IMG/VR virus record: IMGVR_UViG_3300042540_000798
Coordinates: 1-24,898 of that record
Length of the DNA stretch: 24,898 nt
Direction: 5' to 3' (one strand)
Source of the DNA: a virus
Shown here: one piece after another, positions 15,663 through 20,995 of the stretch
Numbering within the stretch: the first letter of the stretch is position 1
How the letters are laid out: the number at the start of each line of letters is the position of its first letter
Notes under the pieces: generated by a model
What the model saw: the letters and a program-made list of their open reading frames with translations, nothing else
Databases searched by the model: none
Told to the model about the DNA's origin: nothing
Program-made: the position numbers and the translations under genes

Positions 15663-15855
15663 CGCCGGCACCCTCCAGGGGTTCGAGTCGGGCCAACGTC
15701 ATGCGCAGCTCCCGCACCAGCGGGCCGGACACGTCGCCGGCGTCAAGGGCCTTCGCCACCGTCGTCGCGAGCGCCGCGAGCGGTTCCATGTCGGCCGACC
15801 AGTCGTCGTCACCACGCCGAGTGGTGATCCACTTGCTGACGGCCTTGGCGATCAC
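15604..15855 (-). CDS. Putative terminase small subunit, 83 aa
   Basis: This short protein starts at a GTG at 15855, with AGGAG about 10 nt upstream. It is immediately upstream of, and overlapping, the large terminase gene. The core (LAALATTVAKALDAGDVSGP then LVRELRMTLARLEPL) resembles the C-terminal helical part of actinophage small terminase subunits with their SRELRxTL pattern. It lacks an obvious N-terminal DNA-binding helix-turn-helix and is shorter than usual, so DNA recognition may differ or another protein may help. Position strongly supports the role; the sequence alone is weak. Confidence 0.6.
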   Translation of the reverse strand: MIAKAVSKWITTRRGDDDWSADMEPLAALATTVAKALDAGDVSGPLVRELRMTLARLEPLEGAGDAFDLLAAELSAAVRDPSD

Positions 15856-15889
15856 GGCGACCCCGCTCCTGCATAGTCATGCGTCGGCC

Positions 15890-15898
15890 TGTGGACAA
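15890..15898 (-). promoter_or_regulatory. DnaA-box-like nonamer TTGTCCACA
   Basis: The minus strand reads TTGTCCACA, the preferred DnaA box of high-GC Actinobacteria such as Streptomyces and Mycobacterium. It is oriented opposite to the second nonamer at 15943. Whether DnaA acts here is unknown. Confidence 0.4.
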
Positions 15899-15920
15899 CT
15901 GGCCTAGAGAGAGGCCGGGG

Positions 15921-15938
15921 GGACCTCGGGCGGGGTCC
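15921..15938 (-). other. Short hairpin between the DnaA-like boxes
   Basis: A 7-bp stem (15921-15927 with 15932-15938; six Watson-Crick pairs and one T/G position) closes a 4-nt loop. It lies midway between the two DnaA-like nonamers. It may be part of a protein-binding or packaging structure. Confidence 0.35.
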
Positions 15939-15942
15939 AGGG

Positions 15943-15951
15943 TTATCCACA
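15943..15951 (+). promoter_or_regulatory. DnaA-box-like nonamer TTATCCACA
   Basis: The plus strand reads TTATCCACA, the classic DnaA box. Together with TTGTCCACA on the minus strand it forms an inverted pair with 44 bp between them, flanking a small hairpin. Confidence 0.4.
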
Positions 15952-15973
15952 CCCCTAGAAACTCCATGCGCTC

Positions 15974-15993
15974 GGGTGCATGGGTATGCACCC
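15974..15993 (-). terminator. Perfect hairpin just after the kinase-like gene
   Basis: GGGTGCAT and ATGCACCC form a perfect 8-bp stem with a 4-nt loop. The stem begins 6 nt after the TGA of the P-loop gene (minus strand). No T-tract follows. It is placed like a terminator closing the upstream operon, and its lack of a T-run is common in high-GC actinobacterial hairpins. Confidence 0.5.
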
Positions 15994-15999
15994 TGACCG

Positions 16000-16461
16000 T
16001 CACCAGACCCGGGTCGCTCCGACGACCACGCTGCGTGGCATCGGGTAGATGATGTCGTCCCAGCCCTCGGCTCCGACCTCCGCCCGTGCCCGGGGCAGGC
16101 GGTCCAGGTACCGGGCCATGCGCTGCGGCGTGACACGTTCGCCTCGAGGTCGGCCGGCGTTGCGTCGCAGCGCCTCGTCCGGGTCGCACTCGATGATCGC
16201 CAGAACGCAGCGAGCATCAGCGTCGCGTCCCACGGCCAGCCACGACCGTCGGGTCCTGGCATCCACGTTGCAGCCGTCGGTGACCACGTCCACCCCGGCA
16301 CCCAGCTGGCGTGTCGCTCGACCTTGCAGCGAAGCGATGAACGCTCGATGGTCGACCGAGCTGGTCCGCTCGAGGTCGGTGCACGCCCACCAAGCGGGCA
16401 GGGTGGCCGCCCACGTCGACTTGCCCGATCCGGGCACGCCGAGCGTCACGGTGAGTGTCAC
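16000..16461 (-). CDS. P-loop kinase-like protein (polynucleotide-kinase type)
   Basis: The 153-aa product is read from the GTG at 16461 (GTGA overlap with the HNH gene); another GTG one codon earlier is possible. It opens directly with a strand and Walker A loop (VTLTVTLGVPGSGKSTWA, loop at 8-16). TDGCNVDARTRRSWL (61-75) and CVLAIIECDPDEALRRNAGR (85-104) follow, with an Arg-rich lid (RPRGERVTPQRMARYLDRLP) as in polynucleotide-kinase/Zeta-toxin-like P-loop enzymes. It probably phosphorylates a nucleic-acid end or nucleotide, but the substrate cannot be read. Its place between HNH and the terminase genes suggests DNA-end processing. Confidence 0.75.
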   Translation of the reverse strand: MTLTVTLGVPGSGKSTWAATLPAWWACTDLERTSSVDHRAFIASLQGRATRQLGAGVDVVTDGCNVDARTRRSWLAVGRDADARCVLAIIECDPDEALRRNAGRPRGERVTPQRMARYLDRLPRARAEVGAEGWDDIIYPMPRSVVVGATRVW

Positions 16462-16742
16462 CACTGGCGGGTCGCTCCCCGAGTGGGCTCGATCACCGCA
16501 GCGTCGCCGCGTCGGGCGTTGCACCCACGGTGAGCGAGGCGCCAGTGCGTCGTGTCCATCGGGTCCGCACCGCTCGAGGTGGGCACCACGTGGTCGACGG
16601 TGGGCGCATCAGCGGACTGCGGTGGAACGTCGGGGTGCACCGGCCGGCCGCACAGGTGACACGTCCATCCGTGGTCCGCAGACCACAGCCAGGCGTCACG
16701 TGCGCGCCGGTAAGCGGCTGAGCGTGCCGAGTGTCGACTCAC
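16458..16742 (-). CDS. HNH endonuclease
   Basis: The 94-aa product starts at a GTG in a GTGA overlap. It has the compact phage HNH layout: zinc CxxC at C28/C31 (WTCHLCGRPV), DH pair D50-H51 (PTVDHVVPTSSGADP) and C-terminal RLAHRGCNARRGD with H71, C74 and N75. The residue usually Asn before the Leu/Trp-Arg segment is His (H66). HNH nucleases next to terminase genes are often needed for genome end cleavage or packaging in HK97-like phages. Here a kinase-like gene and a small terminase separate it from the large terminase. Confidence 0.85.
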   Translation of the reverse strand: MSRHSARSAAYRRARDAWLWSADHGWTCHLCGRPVHPDVPPQSADAPTVDHVVPTSSGADPMDTTHWRLAHRGCNARRGDAAVIEPTRGATRQW

Positions 16743-17005
16743 GCCAGCTGGGTGCGACGTCGCACCAGCGCAGTCGGGATGTGGATGCCACCACCGAAGT
16801 GATCATCCTCGTCCGACTCGACGATGCTCGTCGCCAGCGTCACGAACTCGTCGGTGTCCTCGACGAGGTAGCCGACCGACTGCACCAGCTGCTCACGGTC
16901 GGAGCGCTTCACGCTCGACGCCTTCTGCCAGGCCGGGAACGCGTCGCTGGCATCCAGCCACTCGACGAGCCAGACGTCGTGGCGGGGTTCAGGCCGACGT
17001 GGCAT
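16739..17005 (-). CDS. Conserved phage protein of unknown function, 88 aa
   Basis: The ATG at 17005 is chosen over an upstream in-frame start because GGAGG lies about 5 nt before it. The protein has the pattern VWLVEWLDASDAFPAWQKAS, then REQLVQSVGYLVEDTDEFVT and IPTALVRRRTQL. This resembles a short family seen in many phages: a small beta-sheet domain with SVGxLV and a C-terminal IP...R...L motif. No function is known to me. It overlaps the HNH gene by 4 nt and is preceded by a hairpin-containing gap. Confidence 0.75.
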   Translation of the reverse strand: MPRRPEPRHDVWLVEWLDASDAFPAWQKASSVKRSDREQLVQSVGYLVEDTDEFVTLATSIVESDEDDHFGGGIHIPTALVRRRTQLA

Positions 17006-17027
17006 GGACCCTCCGCAACGAACAAGG

Positions 17028-17043
17028 CCGGGCACACGCCCGG
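17028..17043 (-). terminator. Hairpin in the gap before the 88-aa gene
   Basis: CCGGGC and GCCCGG pair perfectly (6 bp) around a 4-nt loop. On the minus strand the stem is followed by CCTTGTT, mildly T-rich. It is placed 45 nt after the preceding gene's stop, in an 83-bp gap. It could be a weak intrinsic terminator or attenuator. Confidence 0.4.
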
Positions 17044-17088
17044 TCACCTACACAATGTCCCACAGTCACGTCGACGCTGTCCACGACT

Positions 17089-17553
17089 TCACGCACTTTC
17101 TTCGGTCGGGTTGCGACGGTCGAGGTCGTTGCGCCGGTGGTAGCGGTAGCAGGTGTCGCAGCGACCGGCACGCTCAGCCCACGCGTCGTCGGGGCAGCCG
17201 TGCATGTTGCAGCACTTCGCCAGCCCACGCTCCTCGGGGTGTCGACTCGGTGGGTCGTCCATGACCTGGCGTCGGATCGACTCGACGTTGCGCATCGCCC
17301 GGTCGGCGATGAGCAGCTGGTGGACGAGCTGTTCGCGCAGCTGGCCGAACTGGTCGTGACCGAGCGCCTGCGCCTCGGTGGGCCTGCCGACCTGATTCTT
17401 GGGGGACGGTCCGCTCGACGTGTTCGACGCACCGGCCGACCAGTCGCGCAGCCGTCCGAGGACGACGGCGACGTCGGCCTGGCAGCGTCGAGCTGCGAGG
17501 TGGATGAAGCCCGCGGTCTGGGCAAGTTCACTCGGGCGTTTGGTCCTGGGCAT
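17089..17553 (-). CDS. Unknown protein with C-terminal Cys/His cluster, 154 aa
   Basis: The chosen start is the ATG at 17553, with AGGAG 6 nt upstream, giving MPRTKRPSELAQTAGFIHLA. This overlaps the preceding gene by 26 nt. The middle is helical and charged (LREQLVHQLLIADRAMRNVE, then SIRRQVMDD). The C-terminus has a probable zinc site: C114, C115, H118, C120, C132 and C135 in KCCNMHGCPDD...RCDTCYRYHRR. The N-terminal half resembles a helical DNA-binding domain only loosely. A nucleic-acid-binding role is a reasonable guess but unproven. Confidence 0.7.
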   Translation of the reverse strand: MPRTKRPSELAQTAGFIHLAARRCQADVAVVLGRLRDWSAGASNTSSGPSPKNQVGRPTEAQALGHDQFGQLREQLVHQLLIADRAMRNVESIRRQVMDDPPSRHPEERGLAKCCNMHGCPDDAWAERAGRCDTCYRYHRRNDLDRRNPTEESA

Positions 17554-17767
17554 GGCGGTACTCCTGTGGTGCTCGGGTGCAGGTGGGGTCGAACTCCCAG
17601 GCGGCGTCGGCGAGGATGACCGGCCACAGCTCGAGGTCGCCGGGGTCGTAGCCGAGGGCGCGCAGGATCTTGAGCGCGGTGACGAGGTAGCTGGCCGCTT
17701 CACGCAGGGCGACGCCGGCGGCGATCGAGTACAGGAAGTCGTAGACCTCGTCGTCGTGCCTGCTCAC
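17528..17767 (-). CDS. Small helical protein of unknown function, 79 aa
   Basis: The GTG at 17767 lies in a GTGA overlap with the DUF3987 gene, arguing for translational coupling. The sequence (MSRHDDEVYDFLYSIAAGVA, LREAASYLVTALKILRALGY) forms an acidic/hydrophobic helical domain with a Trp-containing end (ELWPVILADAAWEFDP). I recognise no family. Its tight coupling to the replication ATPase suggests a related role, which is inference only. Confidence 0.65.
   Translation of the reverse strand: MSRHDDEVYDFLYSIAAGVALREAASYLVTALKILRALGYDPGDLELWPVILADAAWEFDPTCTRAPQEYRHAQDQTPE
17557..17569 (-). promoter_or_regulatory. Start-associated ribosome-binding element, copy 3
   Basis: The minus strand reads CCACAGGAGTACC, 3 nt before the ATG at 17553. 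It resembles the elements before the genes starting at 20260 (CCACAGAAGGGAACC) and 20745 (CCACAGAAGGAACC). Confidence 0.45.
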
Positions 17768-19557
17768 AGCAGGGGCCCCAGGTCGGCCTCGGTGAGTTCG
17801 CGTACAAGAACGTGTACGCGCGCAGGGTCCGGGTCCTCGTCTGTGGGTGTGCTTTTGGGAGGAGGAGGAGGTGTTTTCCCCTGCTCTAAGCGCGTACTCG
17901 TTCTTGTACGCGAACTTGTGCTGTCCGTGAGATTCTGAACGCTGCGCGTGAGAACTTCGGGTCGAGTTCGCGCGAGAACGTGTACGCCACGCTGGCCGAC
18001 GTCGGTCAGCTCACCGTGCACGAACCAGAGCCAGCCCTTCGCTTCGAGCAGCTCCAGGCCGGGCACGAGGTCCTCGACGTGGTAGTACCGGCGTCGCAGC
18101 GACAGGTTGACGTCCCTCGGGGTGAACTCCGTTCGGCCGTGCTTCCGGCACCAGTTGAGGATGTCGACGGCCACGTCGACGGCGTGCTGGTCCTCGGAGT
18201 CGGCACCGAGGACGACACCTTCGACGGCCATCGCGTGCGCCACCCAGTAGTCGCCCACCCTGATCGCCGCCCGCATCGTGGCGACGTCGACGGTGAGCGC
18301 CTGGGTCGACGCTGTGGTGAGGATCGCGGCGAGCCTGAGCGTGGACGACCTGATCTTCGATGAGGCGTCGTGGAGGGGTTCGAGGGGCCGGCCGGGGGCG
18401 AGGTCGGCCTCCATCTGTTCGCACCACCCGTAGAACTCCTCGGCGGCGTCGTCGTCGAGCGTGATGGTGAACTCGGGGCCGCTGAGGGTGTCGGCGAGGT
18501 CGGCGATCCGGGCGGCGTAGCGTTCGGCCTCAGGCCCTGGGCCTCCACGCTTGGCGAACCTCCGGGTGCCGACCAGCGACGTCGGCATCGACGGCATGAA
18601 CCGGGCGAAGAACCCGCGGCCACGCAGCTCCGGCTGGGTCTGCTGGTACTTCTCGATGACCGACGGCTGGATCGTCAGGACGACCGACAGCAGGGCGTCC
18701 TCGACGACGGTGGTCTCGGGCCCGCCGTCACCGCCCTTGCGGTCCCGGATGATCGTCTCGCCGGCCCACGCCTTCAGGTACACGTCGAGGTTCGCCTGAG
18801 AGTTCGCGGCGTAGGCCCCGGCGACCATGTCGAGGAGCCCGGCTTCGGTGGAGATGAGGGCGAGTCGCTTGTGGGCGGCGAGGAGCTGGGTGAGGCGTTC
18901 GGGCGTGGTGTCGTCGACGGTGAGCCGGAACGGCGCAGGCCGCGGGTCGGCGGCGCGGATCGCAGCCTCCCGGAACTCCGACAGGTCGCAGGCACCTTTC
19001 GCGTGCTGTGATTCGAGTTCCTTGACGCGCTTCTGTGCGACCCTCCACTCGGCGTCCGCGATGGCGTGGTCGTCGGCGGTGTCGGCCCGCCGGCGGCGTT
19101 CCCACTCTCGCAGTGGCCCGACGATCGCCTTCTCGGCCGGGGACTTGCCGGCACCGGAGTGCATGGCGCAGTAGCAGAACAGCGCGGTCGGTTCGGCCCA
19201 GTCGTCGACGGCGACCCGGACGTGGCCCTGGGTGATCGAGGCGAGGACGCCGACGGCCAGCTGGCAGCAGAGGTCGACGGGCACCTGGAGCCGGGCGGCG
19301 GTGGTGGTGACGTGGTCGGCCACCCAGTCGGGCAGCACGTCGACGGGCCAGTCGGGCAGCTCGACGTGCTCGACGAGGGGCTCGGGTTGTGACGCTGTGA
19401 CGCGCTGGTCGACGAGGTCGGCGAGGATCGCCTCGGTCGCCGGGTCGGCGTTGTCGACGAGTGTCTGCTCGCGCTGTGCGATGCGCGCCTCGGCGAGCTT
19501 GGCGCGCATCGCGAGCGCATCCCGGAAGTTCGCTTCGCGTGGGTCGAGGTCGGTCAC
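17764..19557 (-). CDS. DUF3987 (YfjI-like) P-loop replication ATPase / primase-helicase-like
   Basis: The chosen start is the GTG at 19557 (GTGA overlap), giving 597 aa. Residues 64-150 (VELPDWPVDVLPDWVADHVT, then VRVAVDDWAEPTALFCYCAM) lead into HSGAGKSPAEKAIVGPL with the Walker A loop G135-S139, typical of DUF3987. Further family features are LALISTEAGLLDMVAGAYA (232-250), a VLTIQPSVIEKYQ segment (293-305) and the Arg-rich RGRGFFARFMPSMP (312-325). The C-terminal part (450-525) looks like a winged-helix. The last ~70 residues are low complexity with five consecutive prolines and overlie an inverted repeat. DUF3987 proteins occur with phage replication genes; helicase or primase activity is not proven. 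Confidence 0.85.
   Translation of the reverse strand: MTDLDPREANFRDALAMRAKLAEARIAQREQTLVDNADPATEAILADLVDQRVTASQPEPLVEHVELPDWPVDVLPDWVADHVTTTAARLQVPVDLCCQLAVGVLASITQGHVRVAVDDWAEPTALFCYCAMHSGAGKSPAEKAIVGPLREWERRRRADTADDHAIADAEWRVAQKRVKELESQHAKGACDLSEFREAAIRAADPRPAPFRLTVDDTTPERLTQLLAAHKRLALISTEAGLLDMVAGAYAANSQANLDVYLKAWAGETIIRDRKGGDGGPETTVVEDALLSVVLTIQPSVIEKYQQTQPELRGRGFFARFMPSMPTSLVGTRRFAKRGGPGPEAERYAARIADLADTLSGPEFTITLDDDAAEEFYGWCEQMEADLAPGRPLEPLHDASSKIRSSTLRLAAILTTASTQALTVDVATMRAAIRVGDYWVAHAMAVEGVVLGADSEDQHAVDVAVDILNWCRKHGRTEFTPRDVNLSLRRRYYHVEDLVPGLELLEAKGWLWFVHGELTDVGQRGVHVLARTRPEVLTRSVQNLTDSTSSRTRTSTRLEQGKTPPPPPKSTPTDEDPDPARVHVLVRELTEADLGPLL
17795..17916. repeat. 27-nt imperfect inverted repeat, 26/27 matching
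   Basis: The segment at 17795-17821 is the reverse complement of 17890-17916 except at one position, with 68 bp between the arms. Each arm also contains a GCGTAC...GTACGC dyad around an 8-nt spacer. Both arms lie in the 3' coding end of the DUF3987 gene and encode different peptides (VHVLVREL and SSRTRTSTR). A shorter related copy lies at 17966-17988. The arms could fold into a long RNA stem or form paired binding sites. Confidence 0.8.
17966..17988. repeat. Third, degenerate copy of the inverted-repeat unit
   Basis: This segment matches the arm at 17796-17821 in orientation, sharing gttcgcg at one end and gagaacgtgtacgc-type sequence at the other, but lacks about two central bases. It encodes VHVLAR, parallel to VHVLVR in the downstream arm. 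It suggests duplication of the unit. Confidence 0.55.
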
Positions 19558-19844
19558 GTCACCTCGGACTGGCAGCACTCGTCGAGCAGGCCGGTGTTCA
19601 GAGCGAGGTACGCCTGGAAGGCAACGTTGCTGTCCGACGACGTGACCGTCAGCCCACAGATGGCGAGCCAGTCGAGCATGTCGCGGTCGGTGATTTCGTC
19701 GGCAGTCAGCAGGTCCTCGTTGATGACGTCCACCAGTAGACGGACCCGTTCGACGACAGCAGACAGCTCGAGTTCCATGAACTCCGCGAACCTGCTCAAC
19801 TTCAGATCGTCGCTGTGGTTGCACTGACACTGTTGGCCACTCAC
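19554..19844 (-). CDS. Small acidic protein with terminal Cys residues, 96 aa
   Basis: The GTG at 19844 lies in a GTGA overlap. The N-terminus has CQCNHSDD (C6, C8, H10) and the C-terminus has DECCQ. The middle is helical and acidic (RFAEFMELELSAVVERVRLL, VDVINEDLLTADEITDRDML). The paired Cys clusters may form a metal site or disulphide, but this is conjecture. I do not recognise a family. Coupling to the DUF3987 gene on one side and to another unknown on the other suggests a replication-module accessory. Confidence 0.65.
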   Translation of the reverse strand: MSGQQCQCNHSDDLKLSRFAEFMELELSAVVERVRLLVDVINEDLLTADEITDRDMLDWLAICGLTVTSSDSNVAFQAYLALNTGLLDECCQSEVT

Positions 19845-20260
19845 GACGCCACCTCCGCGTCGACGTAGCGCAGGCAGGCTTGGCGTCCGACCTCGTCGAT
19901 CGACGTGGCACGCCGGAGGTGGTCGTGGAGGACGTCGCCGTCGAGGCGTCCCATCTGACGGCAGGTGAGGCGCTGCCGTGAGGTGAGCTCGGCGAACGCC
20001 GGGCCGGGGTTAATCGGCTTCCCGTCGGGTGTGACGCCGTCACCGAGACGCACGCCGATCACCCACTCCGACCAGCGTCGGGCAGCGACGAGCGCAGCGT
20101 TGTGGACGCCCTGGTCGGCGGCGAGGATGCAGGCGCAGGCGAGCCGGTGGAAGTGCTCGACGAGCTGCTCGTCGTCGGCCTGTTCGAGCGTGTGGGCGGT
20201 GGTCGTGAACCAGCCGTCGGGCGTGGCCCAGATGGGCGTGGGGATCAGTAGTGTCGCCAT
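19841..20260 (-). CDS. Unknown protein, 139 aa
   Basis: The start is the ATG at 20260, supported by AGAAGGGA 12 nt upstream. The protein is helical with EQLVEHFHRLACACILAADQ and WSEWVIGVRLGDGVTPDGKP. LTSRQRLTCRQMGRLDGDVL near the end hints at a small helix-turn-helix. It is the first gene after a gap containing a perfect hairpin, so it may head a transcription unit running through the DUF3987 gene. I recognise no family. Confidence 0.65.
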   Translation of the reverse strand: MATLLIPTPIWATPDGWFTTTAHTLEQADDEQLVEHFHRLACACILAADQGVHNAALVAARRWSEWVIGVRLGDGVTPDGKPINPGPAFAELTSRQRLTCRQMGRLDGDVLHDHLRRATSIDEVGRQACLRYVDAEVAS

Positions 20261-20268
20261 GTCTTTCG

Positions 20269-20283
20269 GGTTCCCTTCTGTGG
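20269..20283 (-). promoter_or_regulatory. Start-associated ribosome-binding element, copy 2
   Basis: The minus strand reads CCACAGAAGGGAACC, containing the AGAAGGGA ribosome binding site for the gene starting at 20260. The element before the start at 20745 is the same apart from one base. A perfect hairpin lies 16 nt upstream. Confidence 0.55.
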
Positions 20284-20299
20284 AGGACTGATGGACACC

Positions 20300-20332
20300 G
20301 GCCCGGTCCGGGGCGCAATCCCGGACCGGGCC
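20300..20332 (-). other. Perfect hairpin upstream of the 139-aa gene
   Basis: GGCCCGGTCCGG (20300-20311) and CCGGACCGGGCC (20321-20332) pair perfectly over 12 bp; one more G-C pair closes the loop to 7 nt. It lies 23 nt after the stop of the SSB-like gene. No T-run follows on the minus strand. It may be a terminator, an operator for a dimeric protein, or an mRNA processing or stabilising element. Confidence 0.6.
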
Positions 20333-20355
20333 AACTGGTGGCAGTGGCGCTCAGG

Positions 20356-20745
20356 TCAGAACGGGGCCTCGTCGTCGCTGTACGTCGGGACGATCGGCGC
20401 GACGGGCTTCGGGGTGACGGCGACGGCGAACGACTTGCCCTTCGTGCCGTGCTTCGTCTCGTAGTCGGAGTCGTAGGTGACCTTGCAGCCGTGGCCGACG
20501 GTGAGCCGGGTGGCGAGTTCGGTCATCTGCCGGCGCAGCGACGCCTGGGAGCCGGTGATCTTGACGTTCCCGTCGACGGTGGCGAGGACGAGGAGCGGCA
20601 CGGGGTTGCCGTCGAAGTCGGTGCCGCCGTCGAGGCTGAACTGCTCGATGCGCCCCGTGTAGCTGTCGCCGAGCGACTTGAACGTGGCGAACGTGCCGGA
20701 GGTCGAGAGTTCCTCGAACTCCCAGTCGGTGTCGTTGCTGGTCAT
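20356..20745 (-). CDS. Probable single-stranded-DNA-binding protein with SSB-like C-tail
   Basis: The chosen start is the ATG at 20745, with AGAAGGA 10 nt upstream; the longer frame overlaps the preceding gene and is rejected. The 129-aa product looks like a beta-rich, OB-fold-sized domain (FATFKSLGDSYTGRIEQFSL, NPVPLLVLATVDGNVKITGS), with GHGCKVTYDSDYETKHGTKG further on. It has a Pro-rich linker (TPKPVAPIVPTY) and ends SDDEAPF. This tip matches the acidic DDxxPF tail by which bacterial SSB proteins recruit partners. It lies among recombination and replication genes. The core lacks an obvious classical SSB signature, so the call rests on tail, size and context. Confidence 0.65.
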   Translation of the reverse strand: MTSNDTDWEFEELSTSGTFATFKSLGDSYTGRIEQFSLDGGTDFDGNPVPLLVLATVDGNVKITGSQASLRRQMTELATRLTVGHGCKVTYDSDYETKHGTKGKSFAVAVTPKPVAPIVPTYSDDEAPF

Positions 20746-20749
20746 GGTT

Positions 20750-20763
20750 GGTTCCTTCTGTGG
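20750..20763 (-). promoter_or_regulatory. Start-associated ribosome-binding element, copy 1
   Basis: The minus strand reads CCACAGAAGGAACC, 4 nt before the ATG at 20745. It contains AGAAGGA. It matches the element at 20269-20283 except for one inserted base. The 37-nt gap holds nothing else apart from CCAACCAACC-type repeats. Confidence 0.5.
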
Positions 20764-20782
20764 TGGTTGGTTGGGGTTCGCT

Positions 20783-20995
20783 TCAGCCGTTCGGCCGGGC
20801 GATGGTGGAGAGCCGCTGCACCTCGGCGCGCAGCTCGACGATGGTCGTGTGGCAGGACTTGAGGCAGGCGACGATGTCGGCCAGGTCGGTCGGCAGCATG
20901 GCGACGCGCTGGGTGATGCCACCGTGGACGCCTTGTCGCTGTTCAAGGACGATCTCCCACACGGCGATGATCCGAGGGGCGTCATCGGGGCTCAC
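20783..20995 (-). CDS. Small coiled-coil-like protein, 70 aa
   Basis: The GTG at 20995 lies in a GTGA overlap with the nuclease gene. The product (IIAVWEIVLEQRQGVHGGIT, then LKSCHTTIVELRAEVQRLS) has a C-terminal helix with heptad-like Leu/Val spacing, suggesting oligomerisation. I recognise no family. It lies between a nuclease and a probable SSB, so an accessory recombination role is possible. Confidence 0.6.
   Translation of the reverse strand: MSPDDAPRIIAVWEIVLEQRQGVHGGITQRVAMLPTDLADIVACLKSCHTTIVELRAEVQRLSTIARPNG

Larger units (their letters stand above)
15856..15999. other. Largest non-coding gap, upstream of the terminase genes
   Basis: This 144-bp gap separates the DNA-processing genes from the virion genes. 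It holds hairpins at 15974-15993 and 15921-15938, plus two DnaA-box-like nonamers. Candidate roles are transcription punctuation, a late promoter, a packaging (cos/pac) site beside the terminase genes, or a replication-protein site. A weak minus-strand promoter-like pair TTGTCC / TATGCA with 17-bp spacing is present but poor. Confidence 0.55.

Noticed and set aside
15662-15671. GTG at 15671 as large terminase start
   Set aside because: GGAGG directly abuts this GTG, leaving no spacing; the ATG at 15662 has proper spacing.
15871-15898. Sigma-70-like promoter TTGTCC / TATGCA on the minus strand
   Set aside because: The -35 matches 4 of 6 and the -10 only 3 of 6, and the predicted start would sit on the ribosome binding site; mentioned only as a weak possibility.
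17861-17872. GGAGGAGGAGGAGG-type simple repeat on the plus strand
   Set aside because: It encodes the poly-proline run of the DUF3987 C-terminus and is not a functional Shine-Dalgarno cluster, since no gene lies on that strand.
19558-20043. Longer N-terminus for the DUF3987 protein from a start near 20043
   Set aside because: It would run out of frame through two well-formed genes and has shadow composition; the GTG at 19557 sits in the standard GTGA overlap.
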